Source: Xanthobacteraceae bacterium (lineage in GTDB: Bacteria; Pseudomonadota; Alphaproteobacteria; Rhizobiales; Xanthobacteraceae). From it: DNA of 64,000 nt. A program made the position numbers and the translations under genes. Shown here one piece after another: positions 44,420 through 52,397 of this stretch. The stretch spans positions 55,102 to 119,101 of the forward strand of contig JAQGJU010000114.1 of the NCBI GenBank assembly GCA_028290465.1, given 5' to 3'. The first letter of the stretch is position 1; each line of letters starts with the position of its first letter. The notes under the pieces were generated by a model that worked only from the letters and a program-made list of their open reading frames with translations, had not been told where the DNA came from and did not search any database.

Positions 44420-45211
44420 ATGCCGCGCACACACTTCTGGAGTGAGTTGAAGACTACGGAGTTCGCGGCGCTCGACCCGCATGCGACTATCGCCATTCTG
44501 CCGGTCGCGGCGACCGAGCAGCACGGCCCGCATTTGCCGGTCGCCACCGACACCGCGCTGATGGAAGGCATGATCGCGACCGTGGTCGGCCGGCTGCCCG
44601 ACGATCTCGACGTGCTGTTCCTGCCGATCCAGGCCATCGGCAAATCGAACGAACATCTGCACGCGCCGGGCACGCTGACACTGAGCGCCAATTTGTTGAT
44701 CGATGCTTGGACCGCGATCGGCGAGGGGGTGCATCGCGCCGGCCTTCGCAAACTGGTGATCGCCAACTCGCATGGCGGTAACTCAGAGGTGATGGCCATC
44801 GTCGCGCGCGAGTTGCGCGTCCGCTTCAACATGCTGGTCGCGACCACGCAATGGCGGCGCTTCGGCGTGCCGGCCGATACCTTCGCGGCCTTCGACACCA
44901 CGCACGGCATCCATGCCGGCGACATCGAGACCTCGCTGATGCTGCATTTCCGGCCCGATCTCGTCGACATGACGCAGGCGAAGAACTTCGCCTCGAGCGC
45001 GGTCGGCATGGCCAACGAGTACACGCATCTGCGGCCGATCGGCACGCACCCGTTCGGTTGGATCGCGCCCGATCTGAATCCGGACGGAGCGGTTGGCGAT
45101 GCCTCGGCGGCGACCGCGGCCAAGGGCCGGGCCACCGCCGAGCATCAGGCGGATGGCTTCATCGCGCTGTTGCGCGACATGGTGCGTTTTCCGGTCGACC
45201 GCCTAGCCTGA
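44420..45211 (+). CDS. Creatininase-family amidohydrolase
   Basis: Members hydrolyse cyclic or formyl amides with two metal ions. The 263-residue protein keeps the ligand set: Glu33 and His35 (PVAATEQHGPHLPVATD), Asp44, a His in NSHGGNSE, and a Glu in HAGDIETSLML. Its length equals creatininase. The family also includes FAPy deformylase and peptide-processing enzymes, so creatinine itself is not implied, although the CodA-like neighbour would fit ring opening of a creatinine-like compound. It ends 17 bases before a convergent Bug receptor gene. Confidence 0.93.
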   Translation: MPRTHFWSELKTTEFAALDPHATIAILPVAATEQHGPHLPVATDTALMEGMIATVVGRLPDDLDVLFLPIQAIGKSNEHLHAPGTLTLSANLLIDAWTAIGEGVHRAGLRKLVIANSHGGNSEVMAIVARELRVRFNMLVATTQWRRFGVPADTFAAFDTTHGIHAGDIETSLMLHFRPDLVDMTQAKNFASSAVGMANEYTHLRPIGTHPFGWIAPDLNPDGAVGDASAATAAKGRATAEHQADGFIALLRDMVRFPVDRLA

Positions 45212-45228
45212 GACACGCCGCGACAGCC

Positions 45229-46212
45229 TCACGGCTGTGGAATCTTCGCGCGCTCGACGATCGGCCGCCATTTGTCGTAGTCGGCGACGATATTTTTCTC
45301 CAGGTCCGGCCCCGACAGGCTCGCCGGCGTCACGCTCAGAGCCTTCAGCCGCTCGATGATCGCAGGCTCCTTGGTGATCGCGATCAGCTCGGCCGCGAGC
45401 TTGTTGCGGATGTTCTCGGGCACATTGGATGGCGTAATGAAGACCGCCGACCAGGTCACTTCCAGCCCCGGAATGGATTCGGCCAGCGTGGGAATGGACT
45501 TATCGAAGCCGTAACGCTCGAGCGACGATACCGCGATGGCATTGGCCTTGCCGCCCTGCACCTGCGGATAGGCGGTGGAGAACTGGTCGCAGGTCATCTG
45601 GATCTGTCCGCCGAGCAGATCCTGGATGATCTGGTTCGACGCCCGATAGGGCACATGCGCCAGCTTGGCGCCGGTGTGCTGCACGATCAGCTCCATGCAC
45701 AGATGCTGCGACGTGCCGATGCCGGACGAACCGTAGGCGAGCTTATCGGGATTGGCCTTGAGGTAGGCGAGAAATTCCGGAACGGTCTTGGCCGGAACGC
45801 TCGGATGCACGATCAGCATATTCGGCTGCGTGCCCACCATCGCGACCGGACGGATATCCTTCATGCCGTCATAGCCGAGCTTATCCTTGTAGATGTGCGG
45901 CAGGATGAACAGCGTGCCGGCGGTGACGACGCCGAGCGTGTAGCCGTCGGGCGCGGATTTTGCCATCGCGCTGATGCCGATGCTGCCGCCAGCGCCGCTC
46001 TTATTCTCGACGATGAATTGCTGACCGAGACGCTGCGACAGGCGATCGGTGAAAATGCGCGCCGCGACGTCGGTGTTGCCGCCGGCCGCGAACGGTACGA
46101 TCACCGTCACCGGCCGCGTAGGCCACTGCTGCGCGTCCGCCGGGTTCGTGATGGCCGTAAGGCCGGCGATGGCCGCGAGACACGCAGCCGTGGACGTCCA
46201 AAATCCTCGCAT
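45229..46212 (-). CDS. Bug-family tripartite tricarboxylate transporter substrate-binding protein
   Basis: This is an orphan periplasmic receptor. The 327-residue protein has a signal peptide ending near NPADAQQ and the family motifs WPTRPVTVIVPFAAGGNTDV, FIVENKSGAGGSIG, SSGIGTSQHLCMEL and HVPYRASNQIIQDLLGGQ. It has no TctA/TctB gene nearby. It faces the creatininase gene and may or may not belong to that cluster. The 253-base gap to dusA on its other side holds only short imperfect hairpins (about 46361-46371 and 46397-46417). Confidence 0.93.
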   Translation of the reverse strand: MRGFWTSTAACLAAIAGLTAITNPADAQQWPTRPVTVIVPFAAGGNTDVAARIFTDRLSQRLGQQFIVENKSGAGGSIGISAMAKSAPDGYTLGVVTAGTLFILPHIYKDKLGYDGMKDIRPVAMVGTQPNMLIVHPSVPAKTVPEFLAYLKANPDKLAYGSSGIGTSQHLCMELIVQHTGAKLAHVPYRASNQIIQDLLGGQIQMTCDQFSTAYPQVQGGKANAIAVSSLERYGFDKSIPTLAESIPGLEVTWSAVFITPSNVPENIRNKLAAELIAITKEPAIIERLKALSVTPASLSGPDLEKNIVADYDKWRPIVERAKIPQP

Positions 46213-46465
46213 TGTCTTCTCCCTGACGTGTTTTGATTGAGCGGATATCTTGAACGGTATCCTTCTCGGCAGTGTCCGCGCTTAAACGCGGCCTGCTCTT
46301 GTCATGTCAGCATATCCGCCCAGGCAGCAAAGCGACAGCCGGGCTCTTAATCCTGTGGACCGCCACATCTGTACGGGCCGGTCCAAACGCGTATAAACGG
46401 GCCTAAATCAGGTCCGTTTCGGCCGGCGCAGCAGCGATCTGGCCGCCAGAGAATAGAATAAGCCT

Positions 46466-47467
46466 TTGAACTACAAAGATAATCGATTCTCCGTCGCCCC
46501 CATGATGGACTGGACGGACCGGCACTGCCGGTTCTTCCACCGTCTGCTGACGCGCCGCGCGCTGCTCTACACCGAGATGCTGACCACCGGCGCCATCATC
46601 CATGGCGACCGCGACCGGCTGCTGGGGTTCGACGCCTCAGAGCATCCGGTCGCGCTGCAGTTGGGCGGCAGCAACCCCGAGGATCTGGCCACGAGCGCCA
46701 GGATCGGCGTCGCGTTCGGCTACGACGAGATCAACCTCAATGTCGGTTGCCCGTCCGACCGGGTGCAGGACGGTCGCTTCGGCGCCTGCCTGATGGCCGA
46801 GCCGAAACTGGTCGGCGACTGCGTGGCCGCCATGAAGGCTGCGGTGAAGGTGCCGGTCACCGTGAAGTGCCGCATCGGTATCGACGAGCAGGATCCGGAG
46901 GCGTCGCTCGACGCGCTCACGCAGGCCGTGGTCGCGGCCAGCGTCGATGCGTTGACCGTGCATGCCCGCAAGGCTTGGCTGTCCGGCCTGTCGCCGAAGG
47001 AAAATCGCGACGTGCCGCCGCTCGATTACGGCCGGGTGTATCGGCTCAAGGCCGCTCGCCCGGATTTGAACATCAGCATTAATGGCGGCATCGCCAGCAT
47101 CGACGACTCGGCCGGGCATCTCGAGCAGGTCGACGGCGTGATGATGGGGCGGGCCGCCTATAAGGAGCCGTGGCGCCTGCTGGCGGTCGATCCGGTATTG
47201 TTCGGCGTTCCGGCGCCGTTCGCCAGCGCCAAGGAAGCCGCCGCCGCGATGATCCCATATATCGAGCGCGAGCTAGCTCAAGGCACGCGGCTGCACGGCA
47301 TCACGCGCCACATGCTCGGGCTGTTCACCGGCGTGCCGGGCGCGCGGGCGTTCCGCCGGCATCTGTCGGAGGAGGGAGTCAAGCCCGGCGCCGGCATTGC
47401 GGTCCTGCGCGAGGCGCTCGATCTGGTCCTGGACAGGCCGCCGCAGTTGGCGCACATCGCGGCGTAG
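46466..47467 (+). CDS. dusA: tRNA-dihydrouridine synthase A
   Basis: This flavoenzyme reduces specific uridines in the tRNA D-loop. The start appears to be TTG 46466: an in-frame TAG lies at 46454, no ATG occurs before the conserved opening, and RFSVAPMMDWTDRHCRFFHR begins only seven residues in. The 333-residue protein has the catalytic Cys in NLNVGCPSDRVQDGRFGACL, SINGGIASID, and the C-terminal HITRHMLGLF-type motif seen as GITRHMLGLFTGVPGARAFR. This is the DusA subfamily by the PMMDWTD and LFTGVPGARAFRRHL motifs. Confidence 0.95.
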   Translation: MNYKDNRFSVAPMMDWTDRHCRFFHRLLTRRALLYTEMLTTGAIIHGDRDRLLGFDASEHPVALQLGGSNPEDLATSARIGVAFGYDEINLNVGCPSDRVQDGRFGACLMAEPKLVGDCVAAMKAAVKVPVTVKCRIGIDEQDPEASLDALTQAVVAASVDALTVHARKAWLSGLSPKENRDVPPLDYGRVYRLKAARPDLNISINGGIASIDDSAGHLEQVDGVMMGRAAYKEPWRLLAVDPVLFGVPAPFASAKEAAAAMIPYIERELAQGTRLHGITRHMLGLFTGVPGARAFRRHLSEEGVKPGAGIAVLREALDLVLDRPPQLAHIAA

Positions 47468-47508
47468 TCGCAGGGCAACAGCCCCGCGTCCACGGCCAGG
47501 ATTTTTCC

Positions 47509-48336
47509 ATGACATTTGGCGTACCGATCAACGAGTTGTTGTGGCTCGCCGCGGCCATTCTGGCGGGCGGCGTGGTCACGGGCATTATGGCCGGCCTGTT
47601 CGGCATCGGCGGCGGCGGCATCATTGTGCCGGTGCTGTACGAGGTGTTCCGCGCGCTGGAAGTGCCCGAGCAGGTCCGCATGCAGCTTTGCATCGGCACG
47701 TCGCTGGCGATCATTTTGCCGACGACGATCCGGTCCTACCGCGCGCATCTGGCCAAGGGTGCGGTGTTGCAAGGTGTGGTCCGGGCCTGGGCGCTGCCGG
47801 CGGTGTTCGGCGTTGCGGCCGGCGCGGCGCTGGCGGCCTTCGCGCCGGCTTCGGCGTTCAAGATATTCTTCGCCGTGGTCGCGACCATCATCGCCACCAA
47901 ACTGCTGGTCGGCCGCGCCAGCTGGAAGCTCGGCGACGAACTGCCTGGCCGCGCGTTGATGTCGGTCTACGGCGTTCTGGTCGGGCTGACGTCCTCGCTG
48001 ATGGGCGTCAGCGGCGGATCGATCTCCGCGATGTTTCTCAGCCTGTACAACAAGCCGATCCACAACATCGTCGCGACCTCGGCCGGCATCGGCGTGCCGA
48101 TCACCATCGCGGGCACCATCGGCTATATGCTGGCCGGTTGGCCGCAGCAGGCCCTGATGCCGCCGCTGTCGATCGGCTTCGTGTCGCTGCTGGGCGTCGC
48201 CCTGATGGCGCCGGTATCGAGCTTCACGGCCGGCTATGGCGCGCGGCTCGCGCACCGGATGCCGCGCCGCCGCCTGGAAATCGCCTTCGGCATTTTCCTG
48301 CTGTTGGTGTCGGCGCGGTTCGTTATCAGCATTTAA
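47509..48336 (+). CDS. TauE/SafE-family sulfite/organosulfonate exporter-like membrane protein
   Basis: This is a multi-span transporter. ATG 47509 follows dusA by 41 bases; the open frame extends back into dusA and is ignored. The 275-residue protein has the family's repeated glycine motifs GIMAGLFGIGGGGIIVPVLY and GLTSSLMGVSGGSISAMFLS, one in each half, and about eight helices. The substrate is not known. It is probably transcribed with dusA. Confidence 0.92.
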   Translation: MTFGVPINELLWLAAAILAGGVVTGIMAGLFGIGGGGIIVPVLYEVFRALEVPEQVRMQLCIGTSLAIILPTTIRSYRAHLAKGAVLQGVVRAWALPAVFGVAAGAALAAFAPASAFKIFFAVVATIIATKLLVGRASWKLGDELPGRALMSVYGVLVGLTSSLMGVSGGSISAMFLSLYNKPIHNIVATSAGIGVPITIAGTIGYMLAGWPQQALMPPLSIGFVSLLGVALMAPVSSFTAGYGARLAHRMPRRRLEIAFGIFLLLVSARFVISI

Positions 48337-48344
48337 AATGACTC

Positions 48345-48364
48345 GGAAACGCGAAGGCGTTTCC
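48345..48364. terminator. Hairpin between convergent TauE and DUF3597 genes
   Basis: A perfect 8-base stem, GGAAACGC with GCGTTTCC, encloses a GAAG tetraloop 8 bases after the TauE-family stop. There is no T-run, so it may stop transcription weakly or stabilise the 3' end. Confidence 0.5.
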
Positions 48365-48402
48365 GTATCGCGCTCCAGCACCGAGTAAGCGTCCGAGAGT
48401 CT

Positions 48403-48759
48403 CTACGATTTGATGTCGTCCGGCAGCTTCCCGCCATTGGCGGCGAGCTTGATCATGATCTGCTTGTGCAGCCAGACATTCATGGTCGCGGAATCGCCGG
48501 TGTCGCCGCTGTAATTCAATTCCTTTGCCAATTCCTTGCGCGCCGTGAGGCTGCTGTCGAGATCGAGCGCCTTCATCAGGTCGACGATGGAGGTGCGCCA
48601 AGCCAGTTCCTCGCCCTTACTGTCGGCGGCCGCGTCGACAATGGCTGCGACATCGACCGTAGAGGCTGGCGTCGCGGGCGCCGTCGCGGTCGGCGCGGCA
48701 CTGGCCTGGGCCGAGCCGGAGCCGAAGATCTTGCCCATGATTTTGCTGAAAATGCTCAC
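48403..48759 (-). CDS. DUF3597-family protein
   Basis: This family has no established function. I chose GTG 48759, which has GGAG 8 bases upstream and gives the family opening VSIFSKIMGKIFGSGSA. The 118-residue protein has an Ala/Thr/Pro-rich segment (residues 18-38), a helical domain (VDVAAIVDAAADSKGEELAW, DLMKALDLDSSLTARKELAK), and a conserved tail ELNYSGDTGDSATMNVWLHK. It resembles LysM-associated soluble proteins seen in many proteobacteria. The 234-base gap upstream (48760-48993) shows no gene. Confidence 0.85.
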   Translation of the reverse strand: MSIFSKIMGKIFGSGSAQASAAPTATAPATPASTVDVAAIVDAAADSKGEELAWRTSIVDLMKALDLDSSLTARKELAKELNYSGDTGDSATMNVWLHKQIMIKLAANGGKLPDDIKS

Positions 48760-48993
48760 GTAATTCACTCCGCGTTTTGTGCGAAAAAATAGATCGAAGC
48801 GCCGACACGAAGCCCTAACGCTCAATACCGTTCGACGTTCCACGCACGGACGTGGAATGCTGACAGATGGGTATGCCGGCTGAAAGTCTGCGATCAGGCC
48901 GCATCCGGTCGCGCGCGCATTCGGGTGTTGGCGGTCGACTTGGCTGGAGTGGAAGGACGCTGCCGACGCACGCGACCCGTTAGCGTATCCGCT

Positions 48994-49689
48994 CTACGGA
49001 TAGCCGCGCATCATCAGCTTTTCGCCGCGCACTTCCCAGCTTTCCAGCCGGTTGAGGAAGCTCATGCCAAGGAGGCTTACCTTGAGCTGTCCGGGCTGCG
49101 CGACCAGCGCCGTCACCGAGCGCTCGACCAGCCCGCCGACGGCGACGCGGTCGAGCGTCACCGCCGCCGCCCGGGTGCGGCCATTGGCGGTGTCGACGTT
49201 GACCGTGTAGGCGATCACTTCGAGGGGCAGCCCGGCGGCCTTGGCGGCCTCGTAGCTCAGCACCACCGAACTCGCCCCGGTATCCAGCACCATCGGCACC
49301 TTGGCGCCGTTGATCCTTGTCTCGACGGCGAAATTGCCGCTATTGCCGCGCGCGACTTCGACGGTGCGGCCGCTCGTATTCGCATGGCCGGGCGTCAGTT
49401 CGGCCCGCACCCTTCCGGCCACGTCGCGCAGCTCAAAGCGATACGTGTAGCCGACGACCAGTACGAGTCCGATCCCGACCCAGATCAGCGCTGACACCAC
49501 CGCACGCCCGAAGTTTTCCCGGAACATCATCATTACGACGCCGCTGACGACGACCAGCACAACGATCTTGATGGCGAGCGACGCGAACTCAGGCGCGCTC
49601 AGGCGCGCCAGCATGGCGGGATTCTGCGCCACGAACAGCGCGGCCGCCACGCCAACGCCGATCAACAGGATCCAAAGCAGTCGCCGCAA
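48994..49689 (-). CDS. Membrane-anchored clan AA aspartic protease (TIGR02281 type)
   Basis: This is a retropepsin-like single-domain aspartic protease. I start it at TTG 49689: it lies 11 bases after the stop of the DUF1289 gene, has GAGGAA about 6 bases upstream, and opens directly into the first helix (LRRLLWILLIGVGVAAALFV). The 231-residue protein has three membrane helices before residue 105. The protease domain follows with the active Asp in PMVLDTGASSVVLSYEAA and the second signature VSLLGMSFLNRLESWEV. It ends in the EKLMMRGY-type strand. Coupling with DUF1289 is common in alphaproteobacteria, as I recall. Confidence 0.85.
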   Translation of the reverse strand: MRRLLWILLIGVGVAAALFVAQNPAMLARLSAPEFASLAIKIVVLVVVSGVVMMMFRENFGRAVVSALIWVGIGLVLVVGYTYRFELRDVAGRVRAELTPGHANTSGRTVEVARGNSGNFAVETRINGAKVPMVLDTGASSVVLSYEAAKAAGLPLEVIAYTVNVDTANGRTRAAAVTLDRVAVGGLVERSVTALVAQPGQLKVSLLGMSFLNRLESWEVRGEKLMMRGYP

Positions 49690-49699
49690 TGTCAGTTCC

Positions 49700-49891
49700 T
49701 CACGCTTGCGTTGGACGGGCAGGGCGCACCAGCAAACGGCGCGGCGCCTCTTCGGTAATGCGGGCGCGCTCGGCATTGTCCAGTTGCGTCCATTGGGCGA
49801 TCTCGTCGAGCGTACGTCCGCAGCCGCGACATAGACCGGAAACCGGGTCCAGCACGCAGACATTGATGCAGGGGCTGACGAGGGCGCTCAT
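49700..49891 (-). CDS. DUF1289-family small Cys-rich protein
   Basis: The 63-residue product has the family motif SPCINVCVLDPVSGLCRGCG, a four-cysteine arrangement that probably binds metal, followed by RTLDEIAQWTQLD. Its function is not established. It directly precedes the aspartic protease gene on the same strand. Confidence 0.9.
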   Translation of the reverse strand: MSALVSPCINVCVLDPVSGLCRGCGRTLDEIAQWTQLDNAERARITEEAPRRLLVRPARPTQA

Positions 49892-50000
49892 GACTCTTTC
49901 GGTTCGGATACAACGGCGAACATAGTGCGCGGCGCCCGGAACGCAATTGCGGTCCGCGCAAAGCCGCCGGCACGCGATGTGGCGAAGTGGCCCACACGTC

Positions 50001-51575
50001 TCAGGACCTCAGCCGGAAGATGCTGCGCTTACGCAGCGATTTGTCGTCGGCACCCGGCATCTCGGGCTGCAGTGGCGGCGAGGGCTGCGCCAGCGGCGCC
50101 AGCGCGGCCATCACGCGCTCGGGCGGGAAGGTCACGATCACTTCGGTGCCGATCCGCAGCTTGGATTTCAGCGTGAAGCTGCCGCCATGCAGGTCCATGA
50201 GGCTCTTGGCGATCGGCAGGCCGAGGCCGGCGCCTTGCTCGGCCGATTTGATCGAATTGGAGCCCTGGCCGAACGAGGCGAGCACGATCGGAATCTCGTC
50301 CTCCGGAATGCCGGCGCCGCTGTCCTTGACGCTCATGTATTGTCCGCCGGACGCGGTCCAGCCGGCCTTGAGCCAGATCTCGCCGCCTTGCGGCGTGAAC
50401 TTGATCGAATTGGACAACAGGTTGAGGCAGACCTGACGGATCGCCCGCTCGTCGGCCCACAGCCGCGGCATGCCCTGTTCGTACATCTCATGCAGCACGA
50501 TACCGCGGCTCGACGCGCGCAGCTTCAGCAGATGGTGGCATTCCTCGACCACCTGCACCAGCGACACGGCTTCTTCGTTGAGCTCGTAACGCCCGGCCTC
50601 GATCCGCGACAGATCGAGGATCTCGTTGATCAGCGCCAGCAAGTGCACGCCAGACGAATGGATGTCGGCCGAATATTCCTTGTAGGTCGGCACGGCGTGG
50701 GCGCCGAAGATCTCGTTATGCATCACCTCGGAGAACCCGAGGATGGCGTTGAGCGGGGTGCGCAGCTCATGGCTCATCTGGGCGAGAAAGCGCGACTTGG
50801 AAACGTTGGCGGATTCGGCGCGCCGGCGCGCCTCGTCGGAAATCGCGGTGGCCTGTTCGAGTTCGCCGATCAGCGCGTCCTTTTCGGCGCGGGCTTCCAG
50901 CGTGGCCAGCGTCGTCGAATAGAGCCGGTGGGCGAGCAGCAGGAAATAGCCCTCGGCCGTGACCGCCATCAGGGCCAGAATGTAGTCGCGCAAGGTGCCT
51001 TGCAGTGCGAAACCCAGCGCGATCGCAGCCACTACCGGCAGGGTCGAGGCCAGCACGGCAATCGGCAGGCTGGAGGCAAGCATGCTGGAGACCGCGACCA
51101 CCAGCAGCATCACGAACAGCATGAAGGTGCCGGAACTCTCGTCGACGCCGATCTGGTTGATCAGGATGAACATCCAGGCGATGCCGAACAGCAGGTCGAG
51201 CGCGACGAAGCGCAGCCGCCAGGCGCGGATGTTGGTGGTGTTGGGCGTCTCGGCCAGGAACTTGCGGCATTGGGTGATGATGATGGCGTGTACGATCAGC
51301 ACACCGGTGGTCCAGGTGCCGGCCATCACGGCGCCGGTCCACAGGCTGGACAGGAGGCCCACGGTTCCGATCAGCAGCAGGATCACCAATGAGGCGGACA
51401 GGCGGTTCTGCGCGAACAGGCGCAGCAGTTCGTAGTCGAACAACGGACGGGTGCCGCTGGTCGAGGTCAGCCGGTCGCGCGCCTCGCGCACCTGCTGGGC
51501 GGCCGCGCGTCGGCGCTTGGCCACCGGCTCGGAAGCCGAGGCAGCGTCGCGCGGATCTGGGGCGGAAACGGACAT
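50001..51575 (-). CDS. Membrane sensor histidine kinase (PdhS/DivJ/PleC-like)
   Basis: This orphan kinase resembles the alphaproteobacterial cell-cycle kinases. I chose ATG 51575 (MSVSAPDPRD); the frame is open to TTG 51626. The 524-residue protein has about six closely spaced membrane helices (residues 70-225) with almost no periplasmic domain, then a coiled coil. HisKA has the phospho-acceptor in QMSHELRTPLNAILGFSEVM, and the ATPase domain has LLSNSIKFTPQGGE, DSGAGIPEDE and GAGLGLPIAK. Its HisKA is clearly related to that of the PAS kinase at 16467-18803. No cognate regulator is adjacent. Confidence 0.92.
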   Translation of the reverse strand: MSVSAPDPRDAASASEPVAKRRRAAAQQVREARDRLTSTSGTRPLFDYELLRLFAQNRLSASLVILLLIGTVGLLSSLWTGAVMAGTWTTGVLIVHAIIITQCRKFLAETPNTTNIRAWRLRFVALDLLFGIAWMFILINQIGVDESSGTFMLFVMLLVVAVSSMLASSLPIAVLASTLPVVAAIALGFALQGTLRDYILALMAVTAEGYFLLLAHRLYSTTLATLEARAEKDALIGELEQATAISDEARRRAESANVSKSRFLAQMSHELRTPLNAILGFSEVMHNEIFGAHAVPTYKEYSADIHSSGVHLLALINEILDLSRIEAGRYELNEEAVSLVQVVEECHHLLKLRASSRGIVLHEMYEQGMPRLWADERAIRQVCLNLLSNSIKFTPQGGEIWLKAGWTASGGQYMSVKDSGAGIPEDEIPIVLASFGQGSNSIKSAEQGAGLGLPIAKSLMDLHGGSFTLKSKLRIGTEVIVTFPPERVMAALAPLAQPSPPLQPEMPGADDKSLRKRSIFRLRS

Positions 51576-51714
51576 GAAACGCACTTGACCTGAGGCGGAC
51601 TTTGACCTGTCGACAATCCTGCTCAAACTCGCGCAAAATCCTTAAGAGCACGCTTAAGAGCGACCTAAAAACAACGGTTAACGAGAAGTTACCCCGGCGG
51701 AATTCGGAGGAAAC

Positions 51715-52326
51715 ATGAAGCTCTATGACGGCGGGCGGGCGCCGAATCCGCGCCGGGTGCGGGTGTTTCTGGCCGAGAAGGGCATTTCGGTCCCGACCGA
51801 ACTGGTCGATATCGGGACATTGCAACAAAGAACGCCCGAGTTCACCAAGATCAACCCGATGCAGCGCCTGCCGGTGCTGGAACTCGACGACGGTACCCGG
51901 ATCGCGGAATCGATCGCGATCTGCCGTTACTTCGAGGCGTGGCAGCCCGAACCGCCGCTGTTCGGGCAGGGAGCCGTTGAGATCGCGCGAATCGAGATGT
52001 GGAACCGGCAGATCGAGCTGGACCTGCTGGCAGCCATCGCCGCCGCGTTCCGCCACCTGCATCCGGCCATGAAGGCGATCGAGGACCCGCAAGTCCCGGC
52101 CTGGGGTGAGGCCAACAAGCCCCGCGTGTTGAAGATGCTGACATTTCTCGACGGCGAACTCAGCGGCCGGCCGTTCATTGCCGGCGACACGTTTTCGGTC
52201 GCCGACATCAGCGCAATGATCGCCCTCGACTTCATGAAATGGGCTAAGCTCCGGGTACCGGAAGACCTCAGCCATGTGCGGCGCTGGTACGCGGAGGTCG
52301 CGGCGCGGCCGAGCGCATCGGCCTGA
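51715..52326 (+). CDS. Glutathione S-transferase family protein
   Basis: This is a soluble thiol transferase. The 203-residue protein has a thioredoxin-like N-terminal domain with the active-site stretch APNPRRVRVFLAEKGI, the cis-Pro segment MQRLPVLELDDGTRIAES, and an all-helical C-terminal domain ending in FIAGDTFSVADISAMIALDF. The catalytic position appears to use Asn or Ser-type chemistry rather than Cys (APNPRR). GGAGGAAAC precedes the ATG. It stands alone, divergent from the histidine kinase gene. Confidence 0.9.
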   Translation: MKLYDGGRAPNPRRVRVFLAEKGISVPTELVDIGTLQQRTPEFTKINPMQRLPVLELDDGTRIAESIAICRYFEAWQPEPPLFGQGAVEIARIEMWNRQIELDLLAAIAAAFRHLHPAMKAIEDPQVPAWGEANKPRVLKMLTFLDGELSGRPFIAGDTFSVADISAMIALDFMKWAKLRVPEDLSHVRRWYAEVAARPSASA

Positions 52327-52397
52327 ACGACCACTGAACCTGACGGCGATGATCTGCGACATAGACTTGTAGAATTCCTATTCATGGGGAGGCCGTA

